Shown piece by piece: positions 45,288 through 54,090 of a stretch of 64,000 bases of DNA. Within the stretch, counting starts at the first letter, position 1. Each line of letters opens with the position of its first letter. Under the pieces are notes generated by a model that worked only from the letters and a program-made list of their open reading frames with translations, made no database searches and was not told where the DNA came from. The position numbers and the translations under genes were made by a program. The DNA is from Paenibacillus sp. 598K (GTDB lineage: Bacteria; Bacillota; Bacilli; Paenibacillales; Paenibacillaceae). Location of the stretch: positions 1 to 64,000 of the forward strand of contig NZ_BFBX01000073.1 in assembly GCF_003851045.1 (NCBI RefSeq), in the 5' to 3' direction.

Positions 45288-47216
45288 ATGTCGAAACTTA
45301 ACAGTATTAACATCACATTAGTGGATGGCAGCAGTCGGGAATACGATCGGGGCGTAACGCCCGGACAGATCGCTGAGTCGATCCGCGCGAGCCTGCTGAA
45401 GGAGGCGGTCGCTGCCATGGTCAATGGGGAGCTAGTCGATCTGAATCGGCCTGTCCGCGAGGATAGCCAGGTGGAGCTTGTACTGATGGACAGTCCGCAA
45501 GGATTGGAGCTATGCAGACATAGCGCAGCTCATGTCATGGCGCAGGCGATCCAGCGCAGATACGGCCGACATGCCGTAAAGCTTGGGATCGGACCAGTGA
45601 TTGCGGACGGCTTTTATTACGACGTAGGCATCGAACAGTCGCTAAGTCCTGAGGATCTGGCGGCGATCGAGGCCGAGATGCATCGGATCGTCCAAGAGAA
45701 TCTGCCCATCGTCCGCCGCGTCGTCTCCCGGGAGGAGGCAGTACGCCTGTTCCAATCGCTCGACGAGCCGCTGAAGCTGGAGCTGATCCGGGAGTTGCCG
45801 GAGGATGCGGTCATTACAGTCTATGAGCAAGGAGAGTTCGTCGATCTGTGCCGCGGACCGCATCTGCCCTCGACAGGTCGACTGAAGGCGTTCAAGCTGC
45901 TCAGCGTAGCCGGCGCATACTGGCGCGGCGATGCCAGTCAAAAGATGCTGCAGCGCATCTATGGCACAGCGTTCCCGACAAAAGGGGAGCTGGAGGCGCA
46001 TTTGCATCTGCTGGAGGAAGCGAAAAAGCGCGACCATCGCAAGCTGGGCAAGGAGTTGGATCTGTTTATGTTTTCGGAGGAAGCACCCGGCATGCCTTTT
46101 TATTTGCCGAAGGGGATGGTGCTGCGTACGAAGCTGGAGCAGTTTTCTCGAGAGGAGCAGCGCAAGGCTCATTATGAGGAAGTGCGTACACCGTTTATGA
46201 TGAATCGCCAGCTGTGGGAGCAATCCGGCCATTGGGAGCATTATCATGAGAACATGTATTTCACAGAGGCGGAGGATAATATGTTCGCGCTGAAGCCGAT
46301 GAATTGTCCCGGTCATATGCTCATCTTCAAAAACCGGCTCCGCTCCTACCGGGAGCTGCCGATCCGCATCTCGGAGTTCGGCCAGGTGCATCGCCACGAA
46401 TATTCGGGGGCGCTGAACGGCATGATGCGCGTGCGCACATTTTGTCAGGACGATGCCCATCTGTTCGTCAGGCCGGATCAGATCGAGGACGAGATCGCGC
46501 AGATCATGCAGTTGATCGATCGGATGTACCAGGTGTTCGGCTTTGCGTACAAGATCGAGCTGTCCACTCGACCGGCCCAATCGATGGGCTCGGCCGAACT
46601 GTGGGACGAAGCGGAGGCCGCGCTACGTAACGTATTGGACAGTCTCGGCATCGCATATCGGCTGAACGAGGGCGACGGCGCATTTTACGGGCCCAAAATC
46701 GACTTCCATATCCTCGATGCGCTCAAGCGAAGCTGGCAATGCGCAACGATTCAACTCGACTTTCAGATGCCGGAGAAATTCGATCTCTGGTATATCGGGG
46801 AAGACAGCCAGAAGTATCGTCCGGTCGTCATCCATCGGGCGATCTATGGCTCCCTTGACCGGTTTGTCGGCATCCTGACAGAGCATTACAGCGGCGCGTT
46901 CCCTACATGGCTGGCTCCGGTGCAGGTGAAGCTGCTGCCCGTGGCGGACCGACATCTCGACTATGCCGACAAGGTACAAGCGGCGTTGCACGAAGCGGGA
47001 GTTCGCGCCGAGCTAGACGCCCGGAGCGAAACGCTCGGCGCCCGGATCCGTGCCGCCCAGTTGGAGAAGGTGCCCTATATGCTCATCCTCGGAGATGAGG
47101 AGGCCTCAGGCGACACTGTATCGGTGCGACAGCGCGGACAAGGCAATCTCGGAGCAAGCGGGCTCTCCGCATTCATCGCCAAGGTCATCGAGGAGATACG
47201 AATGAAGAGGGGGTAG
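45288..47216 (+). CDS. thrS: threonyl-tRNA synthetase
   Basis: A 642-residue class II synthetase. Order of domains: TGS (residues 1-65), editing/SAD domain with CRHSAAHVMAQAI, catalytic core with MNCPGHMLIF (zinc Cys), HRHEYSGALNGMMRVRTFCQDDAHLFV (motif 2 region) and VVIHRAIYGSLDRFVGILTEHY (motif 3), then the anticodon-binding domain. Length is normal and no motif is missing. Tandem T-boxes suggest it is an inducible ThrZ-like copy that may back up another ThrRS elsewhere, but a second copy cannot be seen here. The start has GGAGGT at 45275. It is bracketed by dif-like sites C and D together with the catalase. Confidence 0.95.
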   Translation: MSKLNSINITLVDGSSREYDRGVTPGQIAESIRASLLKEAVAAMVNGELVDLNRPVREDSQVELVLMDSPQGLELCRHSAAHVMAQAIQRRYGRHAVKLGIGPVIADGFYYDVGIEQSLSPEDLAAIEAEMHRIVQENLPIVRRVVSREEAVRLFQSLDEPLKLELIRELPEDAVITVYEQGEFVDLCRGPHLPSTGRLKAFKLLSVAGAYWRGDASQKMLQRIYGTAFPTKGELEAHLHLLEEAKKRDHRKLGKELDLFMFSEEAPGMPFYLPKGMVLRTKLEQFSREEQRKAHYEEVRTPFMMNRQLWEQSGHWEHYHENMYFTEAEDNMFALKPMNCPGHMLIFKNRLRSYRELPIRISEFGQVHRHEYSGALNGMMRVRTFCQDDAHLFVRPDQIEDEIAQIMQLIDRMYQVFGFAYKIELSTRPAQSMGSAELWDEAEAALRNVLDSLGIAYRLNEGDGAFYGPKIDFHILDALKRSWQCATIQLDFQMPEKFDLWYIGEDSQKYRPVVIHRAIYGSLDRFVGILTEHYSGAFPTWLAPVQVKLLPVADRHLDYADKVQAALHEAGVRAELDARSETLGARIRAAQLEKVPYMLILGDEEASGDTVSVRQRGQGNLGASGLSAFIAKVIEEIRMKRG

Positions 47217-47283
47217 AGGAAGGTCCGAGACGTCATCAAATGACGATTAGTCAGAGACGGCTGGGACGGTTGCTCGCAGCCTG

Positions 47284-48225
47284 CTAACGACTGTCGCTGC
47301 GTCGGTGGAATGACTCGGCATAAGCCAAGTGGCGGAAGTGCAGGATCGGATCGTCGGACAGCTCAACGCCGTCCACGACTGCGGTCGGATCCATGAGCAG
47401 ACCGGACGGCTCCTGAATCGCTGCCTCGATGACGAGTCGTCCGGCATCCAGCCGCTCGCGCTCCTCCGGCCATGGCCGGGTACTGTCGTCTGTCGGATCG
47501 TCCGGCTCGCCGAGTACGATCTGCAGGGTGAAGGAAGCGGGACCGCGCTGCAGCCGCTCCGTCATCTCTTGCTCCAGATAGTCCGCCGGCCGCTTTGCGG
47601 CTTCCATCAGCGACAAGGTATCCACGCCTGCATCCGGCATCCATTCGAACTTGACCGGCCGCCGCCGACCATCGGCATCGACAAGGTAGAAAACGTGGAT
47701 TGTGAAGTACCGGTTGGTCGCATAGCTCGCTGGCGGGAGGAGTCGCTTGATCTCCAATAGGCTGCGCTTGCTTTCCGAGAAGTGCTCAGCGGCTTCCTTG
47801 AACATATCCAGCACAGACAACTGTCCCGCCTGCGCTTCATTGACGGCGCGCACAAGGTCCAGCAGCGATTCGGGCGTCTGCGCAAAAAAGATCGGAAACG
47901 TCACGCCGACTAGTGAAGTCTTGACGCCTCCCGGCAGCTGAAATTGAACCGCCATGCCCTTGGCGGGGGAGAGCAGATCGGCCAAAGCAGGGTCGCTGGA
48001 ATTACCGGAAAAGCGCACGATTGCATCGACCGCTCCTCCTTGCAGATGAGGCGCGGTCGTATAAGGGGCGGCTTCGCCGCTGGGGTGAAAAACGGCTCGG
48101 TAGCATGCGCCCTTGGCATGCACTCGGCGATAGCCTGGATGAATACCGGACAATGCTTCCATCGCATCGATCATATCCACAGCCATCGGGCATTGTCGTG
48201 TTCGCTCAGCATCGTTAGCGTTCAT
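47284..48225 (-). CDS. minimal heme catalase / catalase-family peroxidase (SrpA type)
   Basis: A 313-residue short catalase. The distal-His region GIHPGYRRVHAKGACYRAVFHPSG, the asparagine-bearing IVRFSGNSSDP, FPIFFAQTPESLLDL, and the C-terminal VVDGVELSDDPILHFRHLAYAESFHRR (heme-ligand Tyr) fit the SrpA subfamily, which is about 300 to 360 residues against about 480 for classical monofunctional catalases. Lacks a signal peptide. The RBS is GAGGTGATC. Convergent with thrS and separated from it by 67 bp. Protects against peroxide or oxidises organic substrates in family members. Confidence 0.9.
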   Translation of the reverse strand: MNANDAERTRQCPMAVDMIDAMEALSGIHPGYRRVHAKGACYRAVFHPSGEAAPYTTAPHLQGGAVDAIVRFSGNSSDPALADLLSPAKGMAVQFQLPGGVKTSLVGVTFPIFFAQTPESLLDLVRAVNEAQAGQLSVLDMFKEAAEHFSESKRSLLEIKRLLPPASYATNRYFTIHVFYLVDADGRRRPVKFEWMPDAGVDTLSLMEAAKRPADYLEQEMTERLQRGPASFTLQIVLGEPDDPTDDSTRPWPEERERLDAGRLVIEAAIQEPSGLLMDPTAVVDGVELSDDPILHFRHLAYAESFHRRSDSR

Positions 48226-48321
48226 AACGGGATCACCTCGCAGATAGAGTTACGATTGATGTACCCTTTATTTGGGACGGTTATGCAGTCGTGAGGGCAA
48301 AGTTATTTTAGGATGGAAATA

Positions 48322-48349
48322 GGTTAACATAACTAATGTTATGTTTCAT
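48322..48349. other. dif-like Xer recombination site D
   Basis: Left arm GGTTAACATAA (48322-48332), centre CTAATG, right arm TTATGTTTCAT (48339-48349). The inner core AACATAAC/GTTATGTT is perfectly palindromic around TAAT. It lies in the upstream region of the catalase gene, so it could instead be an operator. Same orientation as sites A to C. Confidence 0.55.
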
Positions 48350-48356
48350 TTTCGGG

Positions 48357-49064
48357 CTACTCCAAAAAACCAAGGTAAACCGATAGCTCTGCAATCGCAT
48401 CAAACTGAAGTCGGAGCTTGGCTTGCAGCTTGTCAACAGCCAACTGGAAAGAGCGCTCAACCGCTTGCAGACTGTGGGTCTCGAGACTTGCTAAGAGCTG
48501 TCTCATTTCATCAATGGCGTAGACCGTCTGTCGCAGGCTGCTGATGACAATAATTTTGCGCAGCTCCTGGGGTGTGTAGAGTCGGTAGCCGTTGTCGGGA
48601 TGACGGGTGGAGCGGATCAAGCGTTCCTTTTCCCAATGACGAATGGCCGACGTCCGCACGCCGGCGATCCTGGCCGCTTCGCCGATCGTTAGCGACGGCT
48701 TGCGGATCTTCGACTCCAGCTCGTGCGAGTTGGTGTCCCGAATCATCGCCAATACGGAGGAAAGACGCCGTTTCTCGACCTGGACCTCATATTGCTGCTC
48801 GTTGAGCAACCATAACATGTCATCTGTCTGTCCACGCCGTACGCCCCGCATCACATCGTACGCAACCGGGATGCTGAAGGCACGCAGCATGGCCCGGATC
48901 GTCACGAAGGCTTGCAAATGAAGGTCCGTATATACTCGCTTGCGGTTGCCCAAGGCTCTGGCGATCGGCGGGAGGAGATCGAGTTCCTCGTACCTGCGCA
49001 ACGTTGTCGTGCTTACCTGGAGGCGCTCGGCCATCTGCTTGGGGGAGTAATAAGTGGTTGGCAT
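48357..49064 (-). CDS. regulator with two MerR-type DNA-binding domains
   Basis: A 235-residue protein with a MerR winged helix at each end. Domain one: YYSPKQMAERLQVSTTTLRRYEELDLLPPIARALGNRKRVYTDLHL. Domain two (about 130-200): SLTIGEAARIAGVRTSAIRHWEKERLIRSTRHPDNGYRLYTPQEL. A helical region lies between. Duplicate MerR heads in one chain are uncommon; the protein may bind two half-sites or act as a pseudo-dimer. The start at 49064 is favoured by AAGGAG. It faces the UvrA-like gene across a shared 172-bp control region, so regulation of that gene is likely but inferred. No conserved metal-binding cysteines are seen. Confidence 0.87.
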   Translation of the reverse strand: MPTTYYSPKQMAERLQVSTTTLRRYEELDLLPPIARALGNRKRVYTDLHLQAFVTIRAMLRAFSIPVAYDVMRGVRRGQTDDMLWLLNEQQYEVQVEKRRLSSVLAMIRDTNSHELESKIRKPSLTIGEAARIAGVRTSAIRHWEKERLIRSTRHPDNGYRLYTPQELRKIIVISSLRQTVYAIDEMRQLLASLETHSLQAVERSFQLAVDKLQAKLRLQFDAIAELSVYLGFLE

Positions 49065-49075
49065 ATTGGTTGTCT

Positions 49076-49138
49076 CCTTCAAGTGAAACCTTCAAGTGCT
49101 TGGACACCTATTTAAGCGGATTTGCTTCGTAAAATCAA
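49076..49138 (-). promoter_or_regulatory. merR promoter and direct-repeat leader
   Basis: On the minus strand TTGATT (49133-49138) and TTAAAT (49110-49115) are separated by 17 bp. The transcribed leader has two copies of CACTTGAAGG with 13-bp period (plus-strand 49076-49085 and 49089-49098); the second includes part of the ribosome binding site. The repeats are a candidate operator. Confidence 0.55.
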
Positions 49139-49236
49139 GGGACAGCTTCCTCTCATCCGAAAGATTGCATCAATGTTATATGATGAGGTTATCTTCTGGG
49201 AACACCATACGACGCCAGAGATGAGAGGAGCACTTA

Positions 49237-51735
49237 ATGAGCAAACCTATCGTTGTTCGAGATGCTACGGAGAAAAATCTGGCCCATGTGACACTGGAAA
49301 TCCCGCGTAATCAACTGGTCGTCTTCACCGGTGTGTCCGGGTCGGGCAAGTCGACGCTCGCGGTCGATGTGATCTTCAATGAATGTCAACGTCAATACCT
49401 CGAAGCAATCGGTATGCAGGGGATCCGCAAGCCGGCGCTGGAGAAGCTCGAGCATGCTTCGCCAGCCGTGATGATCTCGCAGACGGATACGAATCGCAAC
49501 CCACGCTCTACAGTCGGTACAGTAACAGACATCTACACCGATCTGAGGATGATCTATGAGAAGCTGGCGGTTCGGCATTGTCCGCATTGTGAGAGGGAGG
49601 TGTCTGCTGCCGACTGTCCGGAGCGGATCGTCAAGCACAATGGAAGCTGGATGGTCTATATGACCTGCGTCCATTGCGGCGAAGAGATGGAGAAGCTGAC
49701 GCGGACGCACTATTCGCACAATACGAGCCAAGGCGCCTGTCCGGTCTGCGAAGGTCTCGGCGAGGTGGTGTCGCTGGCCAAAGGACGCATCCTCGACGAA
49801 CGGTTATCACTGGAGGATGGGGCCGTCGACTACTGGACACACCAGTACAAGGCGTATCAGATCACCGCGGTCTATCAGGCGATGGCCCACTATGGCGTGC
49901 CTGTCGCACCCGGTACGCCGGTAGCGGACTATAGCGAGGTTCAACGAACGATCCTGTGCGAAGGAACGGATAGCGAGGCGGTTAAGCTAGCATTCCCTGA
50001 TCATCAGCCGCCCAAGACGGTCGCAAGCGGCAAGTTCGAAGGCGTCTATACTACCCTCTGGCGGCGTATCGCAGAGAAGGGAAGCGAAGCGATGCAGCAC
50101 AAAGGGTATATCGAAACGAAAGGCTGTCCGTCCTGCAACGGCGAACGTCTGACCCCGCTCAGTCGCGAGGCGACCGTGGCGGGCGCCAGGCTGCCCGAGC
50201 TATCGGCGCTCTCGCTCGAGAAGTTGCTCCGGTGGAGCGATGAGCTGCACGAGAGGATCGGAGGAAGCATCGCTCCCAGCATCAAGCCTTATCTCGTGGA
50301 TATGCATACGAAGCTGCATCGCTTAGGTCGAGTAGGATTGGGCTATCTGACGCTTGATCGACAGACGATCACCTTGTCAGGCGGCGAGCTGCAACGCGTC
50401 CGCCTGGCAGCAGCGCTGGACTCTGAGCTGACAGGGATCATCTATATCCTCGACGAGCCGACGGCTGGACTGCACCCGCAGGACACTGCGGGCATCGTCG
50501 AGCTGTTGGTGCGGCTGCGCGATGTCGGCAATACGGTGTTGGTTATCGAGCATGACCCGGAAATGATGCGCCAGGCCGATCACATCATCGATGTGGGACC
50601 CGGAGCGGGACTATATGGCGGTACCATCATCGGACAAGGGAGCTGGGACGAGCTGTTGTCGCAGGAGAGCTCGGTGACCGGGCGCTATCTGAGCCAGCCT
50701 GCACCTCCGTTGCGCGAGCCGCGCACGCCAGGCGCATCCTGGATCGAGATGAAGCGGGTGAGTCGGTATAATCTGCATCAGCTCGATGTGCGATTTCCTA
50801 CCCGCTGCCTGACGGTCGTGACCGGTGTGTCCGGATCGGGGAAATCGACACTCGTCTTTGATGTGTTGGCCAACGTCCATGCCCAGCCTCAGCATGGGGA
50901 GATGACCATCTCCGGCATGGATGGATTGAATCGCATGGCCGTCATCGAGCAGACGCCGCTGACACGGATGAAGCGTTCCAACGTCGCGACTTATAGTAAC
51001 ATCTATGGCGCGATTCGCAAACTGTTCGGCAGTCTGGAGGCGGCGAAGATGAGGAAGCTGTCGGCCTCGCATTTCTCCTTTAATTCGGCTGGCGGGCGCT
51101 GCGAACGTTGTGAAGGTCTGGGTGTCGTAAGCAGCAGTATGTTGTTCTTTCAGGATGTGGAGGTTGTCTGTCCAGCCTGCGGCGGCGATCGGTTCATGGC
51201 TGAGGTGCTGGAGGTCAAGTATAATGGGCGTTCGATCAAGGATGTCCTGGCGTTATCGATCACCGAAGCGGCCGAGCTGTTCGCAGGACATGCCCGTATG
51301 GCGTCGAAGCTTCGTCTGCTGCTCGAAGTCGGATTGGGTTATCTGACGTTAGGTCAGACGTTGACGACGCTGTCAGGCGGAGAGGGGCAGCGGCTTAAGC
51401 TGGCGAAGGAGCTGATCGAGCATGCCGGCAAGCCTGGACTCTATCTGATGGATGAGCCGACGGCTGGCTTGCACCCGCTGGATGTCGATCATTTCCTCGT
51501 GTTGCTGCATCGATTGGTGGAGGCGGGCAGTACGGTGATCGTCGTCGAGCATAATCAGCAGGTAATCGAGGCGGCTGATTGGATCATCGATCTTGGACCA
51601 GGAGGCGGGGACCAGGGCGGCAAGCTGATGTTCGCTGGTACTCCGCAGCAGATGCTACGCGATAGCGGTTCGCCGACAGCTGAAAGTATGCGCAAGCAGC
51701 AGTGGACAAAATCGTCGCTCAATACGCTTCGGTGA
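49237..51735 (+). CDS. UvrA-paralogue excinuclease-type ATPase
   Basis: An 832-residue double ABC ATPase of the UvrA family. First half: Walker A TGVSGSGKST (residues 31-40), zinc-binding CPHCEREVS...CVHCGEEM and CPVCEGLGE, LSGGELQRVRLAAAL. Second half: VVTGVSGSGKSTLVFDV, zinc module CERCEGLGVVSSSMLFFQDVEVVCPACGG, LSGGEGQRLKLAKEL and DEPTAGLHPLDVD. Housekeeping UvrA is about 940 to 960 residues; this shorter form is a UvrA2-type paralogue. Such paralogues are linked to drug tolerance or DNA-lesion handling. Divergent from the double-MerR gene and so probably inducible. GAGAGGAG is the RBS. Confidence 0.88.
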   Translation: MSKPIVVRDATEKNLAHVTLEIPRNQLVVFTGVSGSGKSTLAVDVIFNECQRQYLEAIGMQGIRKPALEKLEHASPAVMISQTDTNRNPRSTVGTVTDIYTDLRMIYEKLAVRHCPHCEREVSAADCPERIVKHNGSWMVYMTCVHCGEEMEKLTRTHYSHNTSQGACPVCEGLGEVVSLAKGRILDERLSLEDGAVDYWTHQYKAYQITAVYQAMAHYGVPVAPGTPVADYSEVQRTILCEGTDSEAVKLAFPDHQPPKTVASGKFEGVYTTLWRRIAEKGSEAMQHKGYIETKGCPSCNGERLTPLSREATVAGARLPELSALSLEKLLRWSDELHERIGGSIAPSIKPYLVDMHTKLHRLGRVGLGYLTLDRQTITLSGGELQRVRLAAALDSELTGIIYILDEPTAGLHPQDTAGIVELLVRLRDVGNTVLVIEHDPEMMRQADHIIDVGPGAGLYGGTIIGQGSWDELLSQESSVTGRYLSQPAPPLREPRTPGASWIEMKRVSRYNLHQLDVRFPTRCLTVVTGVSGSGKSTLVFDVLANVHAQPQHGEMTISGMDGLNRMAVIEQTPLTRMKRSNVATYSNIYGAIRKLFGSLEAAKMRKLSASHFSFNSAGGRCERCEGLGVVSSSMLFFQDVEVVCPACGGDRFMAEVLEVKYNGRSIKDVLALSITEAAELFAGHARMASKLRLLLEVGLGYLTLGQTLTTLSGGEGQRLKLAKELIEHAGKPGLYLMDEPTAGLHPLDVDHFLVLLHRLVEAGSTVIVVEHNQQVIEAADWIIDLGPGGGDQGGKLMFAGTPQQMLRDSGSPTAESMRKQQWTKSSLNTLR

Positions 51736-51777
51736 TTGTCTTCCTTGACGAGTCACTTGAGTTCTTGAAAGATGAAT

Positions 51778-51805
51778 AACCCGGCTCGGAAATTAGAGTC
51801 GGGTT
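51778..51805 (+). terminator. hairpin terminator of the UvrA-like gene
   Basis: AACCCGGCTC (51778-51787) pairs with GAGTCGGGTT (51796-51805), with one G-U pair, followed by TTTCGCT. Placed 43 bp after the stop. Confidence 0.65.
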
Positions 51806-51885
51806 TCGCTGCTTGAACATGAGGTGAAAGTTGATTATAGTAAAGTTGATTGTAGTTGTGGCAGAGGAGGGAGAGTTCATAGACG

Positions 51886-52257
51886 ATGACCACATGGAAT
51901 CTTGAGCAAACCCAATGCCACTTGTTAATCTGTAATGGCGGCAGCTGCATGAAGCGCGGCGCAGAAAAAGTAACACAAGCGATTAACGATGAAATTGCCA
52001 GGCTTGGTGCCGACAAGTTGATTCATACGACACGGACGCGCTGCAATGGCCGTTGCGCAGACGCTTGCGTCGTAATCGCGTATCCGGATGGCGTCTGGTA
52101 CGGCGATATGACGCCAAAATCGGGACGCAAACTGGTACGCAAGCAGCTGCAAGGCAAACGGCTAAAGAAACGAATTATATATTCGTATAAAGGAACATTT
52201 ATTGCTGCAAAGCAAACGCGTAAAGGCAAGAGCAAAAAAGACGGCTTGCTTTTTTAG
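51886..52257 (+). CDS. thioredoxin-fold [2Fe-2S] ferredoxin-like protein
   Basis: A 123-residue basic protein. Cysteines in HLLICNGGSCMKRGAE and RTRCNGRCADACVVIAYPDGVWYGDMTP match the (2Fe-2S) ferredoxin pattern of HoxF/CobW-associated proteins. An extended lysine-rich tail (KQTRKGKSKKDG) follows. Electron partner unknown. GGAGGGAG is upstream at somewhat long spacing. It ends with a 4-bp overlap on the convergent histidine kinase gene. This is the left edge of an A+T-richer segment. Confidence 0.85.
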   Translation: MTTWNLEQTQCHLLICNGGSCMKRGAEKVTQAINDEIARLGADKLIHTTRTRCNGRCADACVVIAYPDGVWYGDMTPKSGRKLVRKQLQGKRLKKRIIYSYKGTFIAAKQTRKGKSKKDGLLF

Positions 52258-53339
52258 CTGACTACTTTTACACAAAACCCGTATTTTGTACATATGTATG
52301 GATCTTTGTTTTTGACCACTAAACAAAAAAAATACCCCCGCCGCCCGCCGTCATCAAATGGTTCCGAGCTGACCTTCATATAGCCGCCTTGCTCGGTAAT
52401 GATTTTCCTGGTCAAATATAGACCAATGCCCACACCGTCTGTACCCATCGCATCAGCTCCACGATAAAATCGTTTGAAGATTTGGCTTAATTCATGCTCC
52501 GGTATGCCTCTACCGTTATCTTCGATATCGATTCTGACGAACATCTCGTATTTGTACATCGAAACCTGGATGATCCCCGCCTCATCTGTATATTTCACCG
52601 CATTGTCCAGCACATTGACGATCGCTTCTCCGGTCCATTTCACATCATGCTGCAATTCGATACGCTGCTCGCCGCTGAATTGAATTTCTACCTGCTTCTT
52701 CTCCGCATGAGGATACATCTGCTTGATTGCTGCGAACACGGTTTGGCCCAGATCGTTTGGCCCTGCTTGAATGGTAATAATACCGCTCTCTAGCCGCGAC
52801 ATCTTGATCAGATTATCCATGAGCCAGGTCAGCTTCTCTGTCTGACTGAACATAATTCGCGTGAATTCCTGGCGCTTATCCGCTGCTAGCTCGTTGTCCA
52901 TTAATAAGCCATTGTAGATGGTCAGATTAGCCAATGGTGTTTTCAACTGGTGGGCTATATCCGAGATCAGCGATTTCACTTCCTCGCTCTCCTCTTTATA
53001 CCGCTGCTTCTGCATCCGTAAGATCCCCGATAACTTCAGTACTTGCTCCTGCAGCTTGGAGAGCATCGTATCCTCGGATAGGGAGAACGATTCACTATCC
53101 TGTCTATCGATAATCGATTGAACCGTCAACGACAGCTTCATTAAGATCGAGATCATCTGCTCACGAATAACCAGCATGAAGCCCGCTACGATACCAGCTG
53201 CCGCCACAGCGAACAGAATCGATATTATCATAACGGTCCTGCTCGCTTCATATTGAATCAGGGAATAGATAAAGAAACCGCATGTGATCACATACAGCGC
53301 CATGCTAACAAGAATAATCCGGGTAAAGGGGCTTCTCAA
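52254..53339 (-). CDS. sensor histidine kinase, short-loop intramembrane type
   Basis: A 361-residue kinase beginning at TTG, overlapping the regulator stop (TTGA). Two membrane helices (about 8-30 and 37-57) are separated by only about 8 residues, so no extracellular sensor is present. HisKA contains IAHQLKTPLANL with the phospho-His, followed by HATPase with NVLDNAVKYTDEAG, DNGRGIP and GVGIGLYL. Such kinases usually sense through a partner ABC transporter, and one is encoded next to it. No HAMP is evident. Confidence 0.88.
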   Translation of the reverse strand: MRSPFTRIILVSMALYVITCGFFIYSLIQYEASRTVMIISILFAVAAAGIVAGFMLVIREQMISILMKLSLTVQSIIDRQDSESFSLSEDTMLSKLQEQVLKLSGILRMQKQRYKEESEEVKSLISDIAHQLKTPLANLTIYNGLLMDNELAADKRQEFTRIMFSQTEKLTWLMDNLIKMSRLESGIITIQAGPNDLGQTVFAAIKQMYPHAEKKQVEIQFSGEQRIELQHDVKWTGEAIVNVLDNAVKYTDEAGIIQVSMYKYEMFVRIDIEDNGRGIPEHELSQIFKRFYRGADAMGTDGVGIGLYLTRKIITEQGGYMKVSSEPFDDGGRRGYFFCLVVKNKDPYICTKYGFCVKVVS

Positions 53340-54019
53340 GCTTCACTCCCCCACGTGTACCCGATACCAAAAACAGTCTTGATATAGACATTATGTTTTG
53401 GATCGTCTTCGATTTTATTACGTAATCGCTTGATATTCACACTTAATGTATTCTCATCCACGAAGATGCCATCCCAATCCCATAGCTTCTCAAGAATCAT
53501 CTGTCGGGTCAACACCATCTTGTGATTACGGGAGAGAATCGTTAAGAGCTTGAATTCTGTAGACGTTAGCTTAATCTCCTGATGATGCTTGTACACCTTC
53601 ATCTTGTCGTAGTGAATCGTTATGTCCCTGTAGGAAAAAAGCTGCGGGGCATCCTCGCCCCGAGCTCTGCGGAGAATCGCCTTCAGGCGCTGGCTTAATA
53701 CCGCCATACTGAACGGCTTGGCCATATAATCATCCGCCCCGGATTCGAAGCCCACCACCATATCCTGCTCCGTATCTTTGGCTGTCAGGAATAGGATGGG
53801 AACAGTAGAGAGCTGGCGAATGTCCTTGCACAGCTCAATGCCGCTTCGGTCTGGGAGGTTAATATCCAGAATAATGAGGTGAACCTCATGGCTTCGGAAT
53901 GCATCCAGCCCCTCTTCACTCGAGAATGCAGATACTACATCGTAATGTTCTCTGCCCAGTGCATAAGCAATTCCCTCGTTTAATAATCGATCATCCTCCA
54001 CAATGAGAATTATAGCCAT
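53336..54019 (-). CDS. OmpR-family response regulator
   Basis: A 227-residue regulator with N-terminal receiver (ILIVEDD, phospho-Asp in LIILDINLPDRSG, Lys in YMAKPFS) and C-terminal winged helix (HHQEIKLTSTEFKLLTILSRNHKMVLTRQMILEKLWDWDGIFVDENTLSVNIKRLRNKI). The start at 54019 has GGAGGTGG upstream; a nearby ATG at 54034 is less well placed. Coupled to the kinase gene downstream. It probably controls the adjacent ABC genes. Confidence 0.93.
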   Translation of the reverse strand: MAIILIVEDDRLLNEGIAYALGREHYDVVSAFSSEEGLDAFRSHEVHLIILDINLPDRSGIELCKDIRQLSTVPILFLTAKDTEQDMVVGFESGADDYMAKPFSMAVLSQRLKAILRRARGEDAPQLFSYRDITIHYDKMKVYKHHQEIKLTSTEFKLLTILSRNHKMVLTRQMILEKLWDWDGIFVDENTLSVNIKRLRNKIEDDPKHNVYIKTVFGIGYTWGSEA

Positions 54020-54090
54020 GTTGTCCACCTCCATTCATCCTGGTTGCTGTAGCCTAATTGTCCGATCTGCAGACTGGCTTGATAACCATC

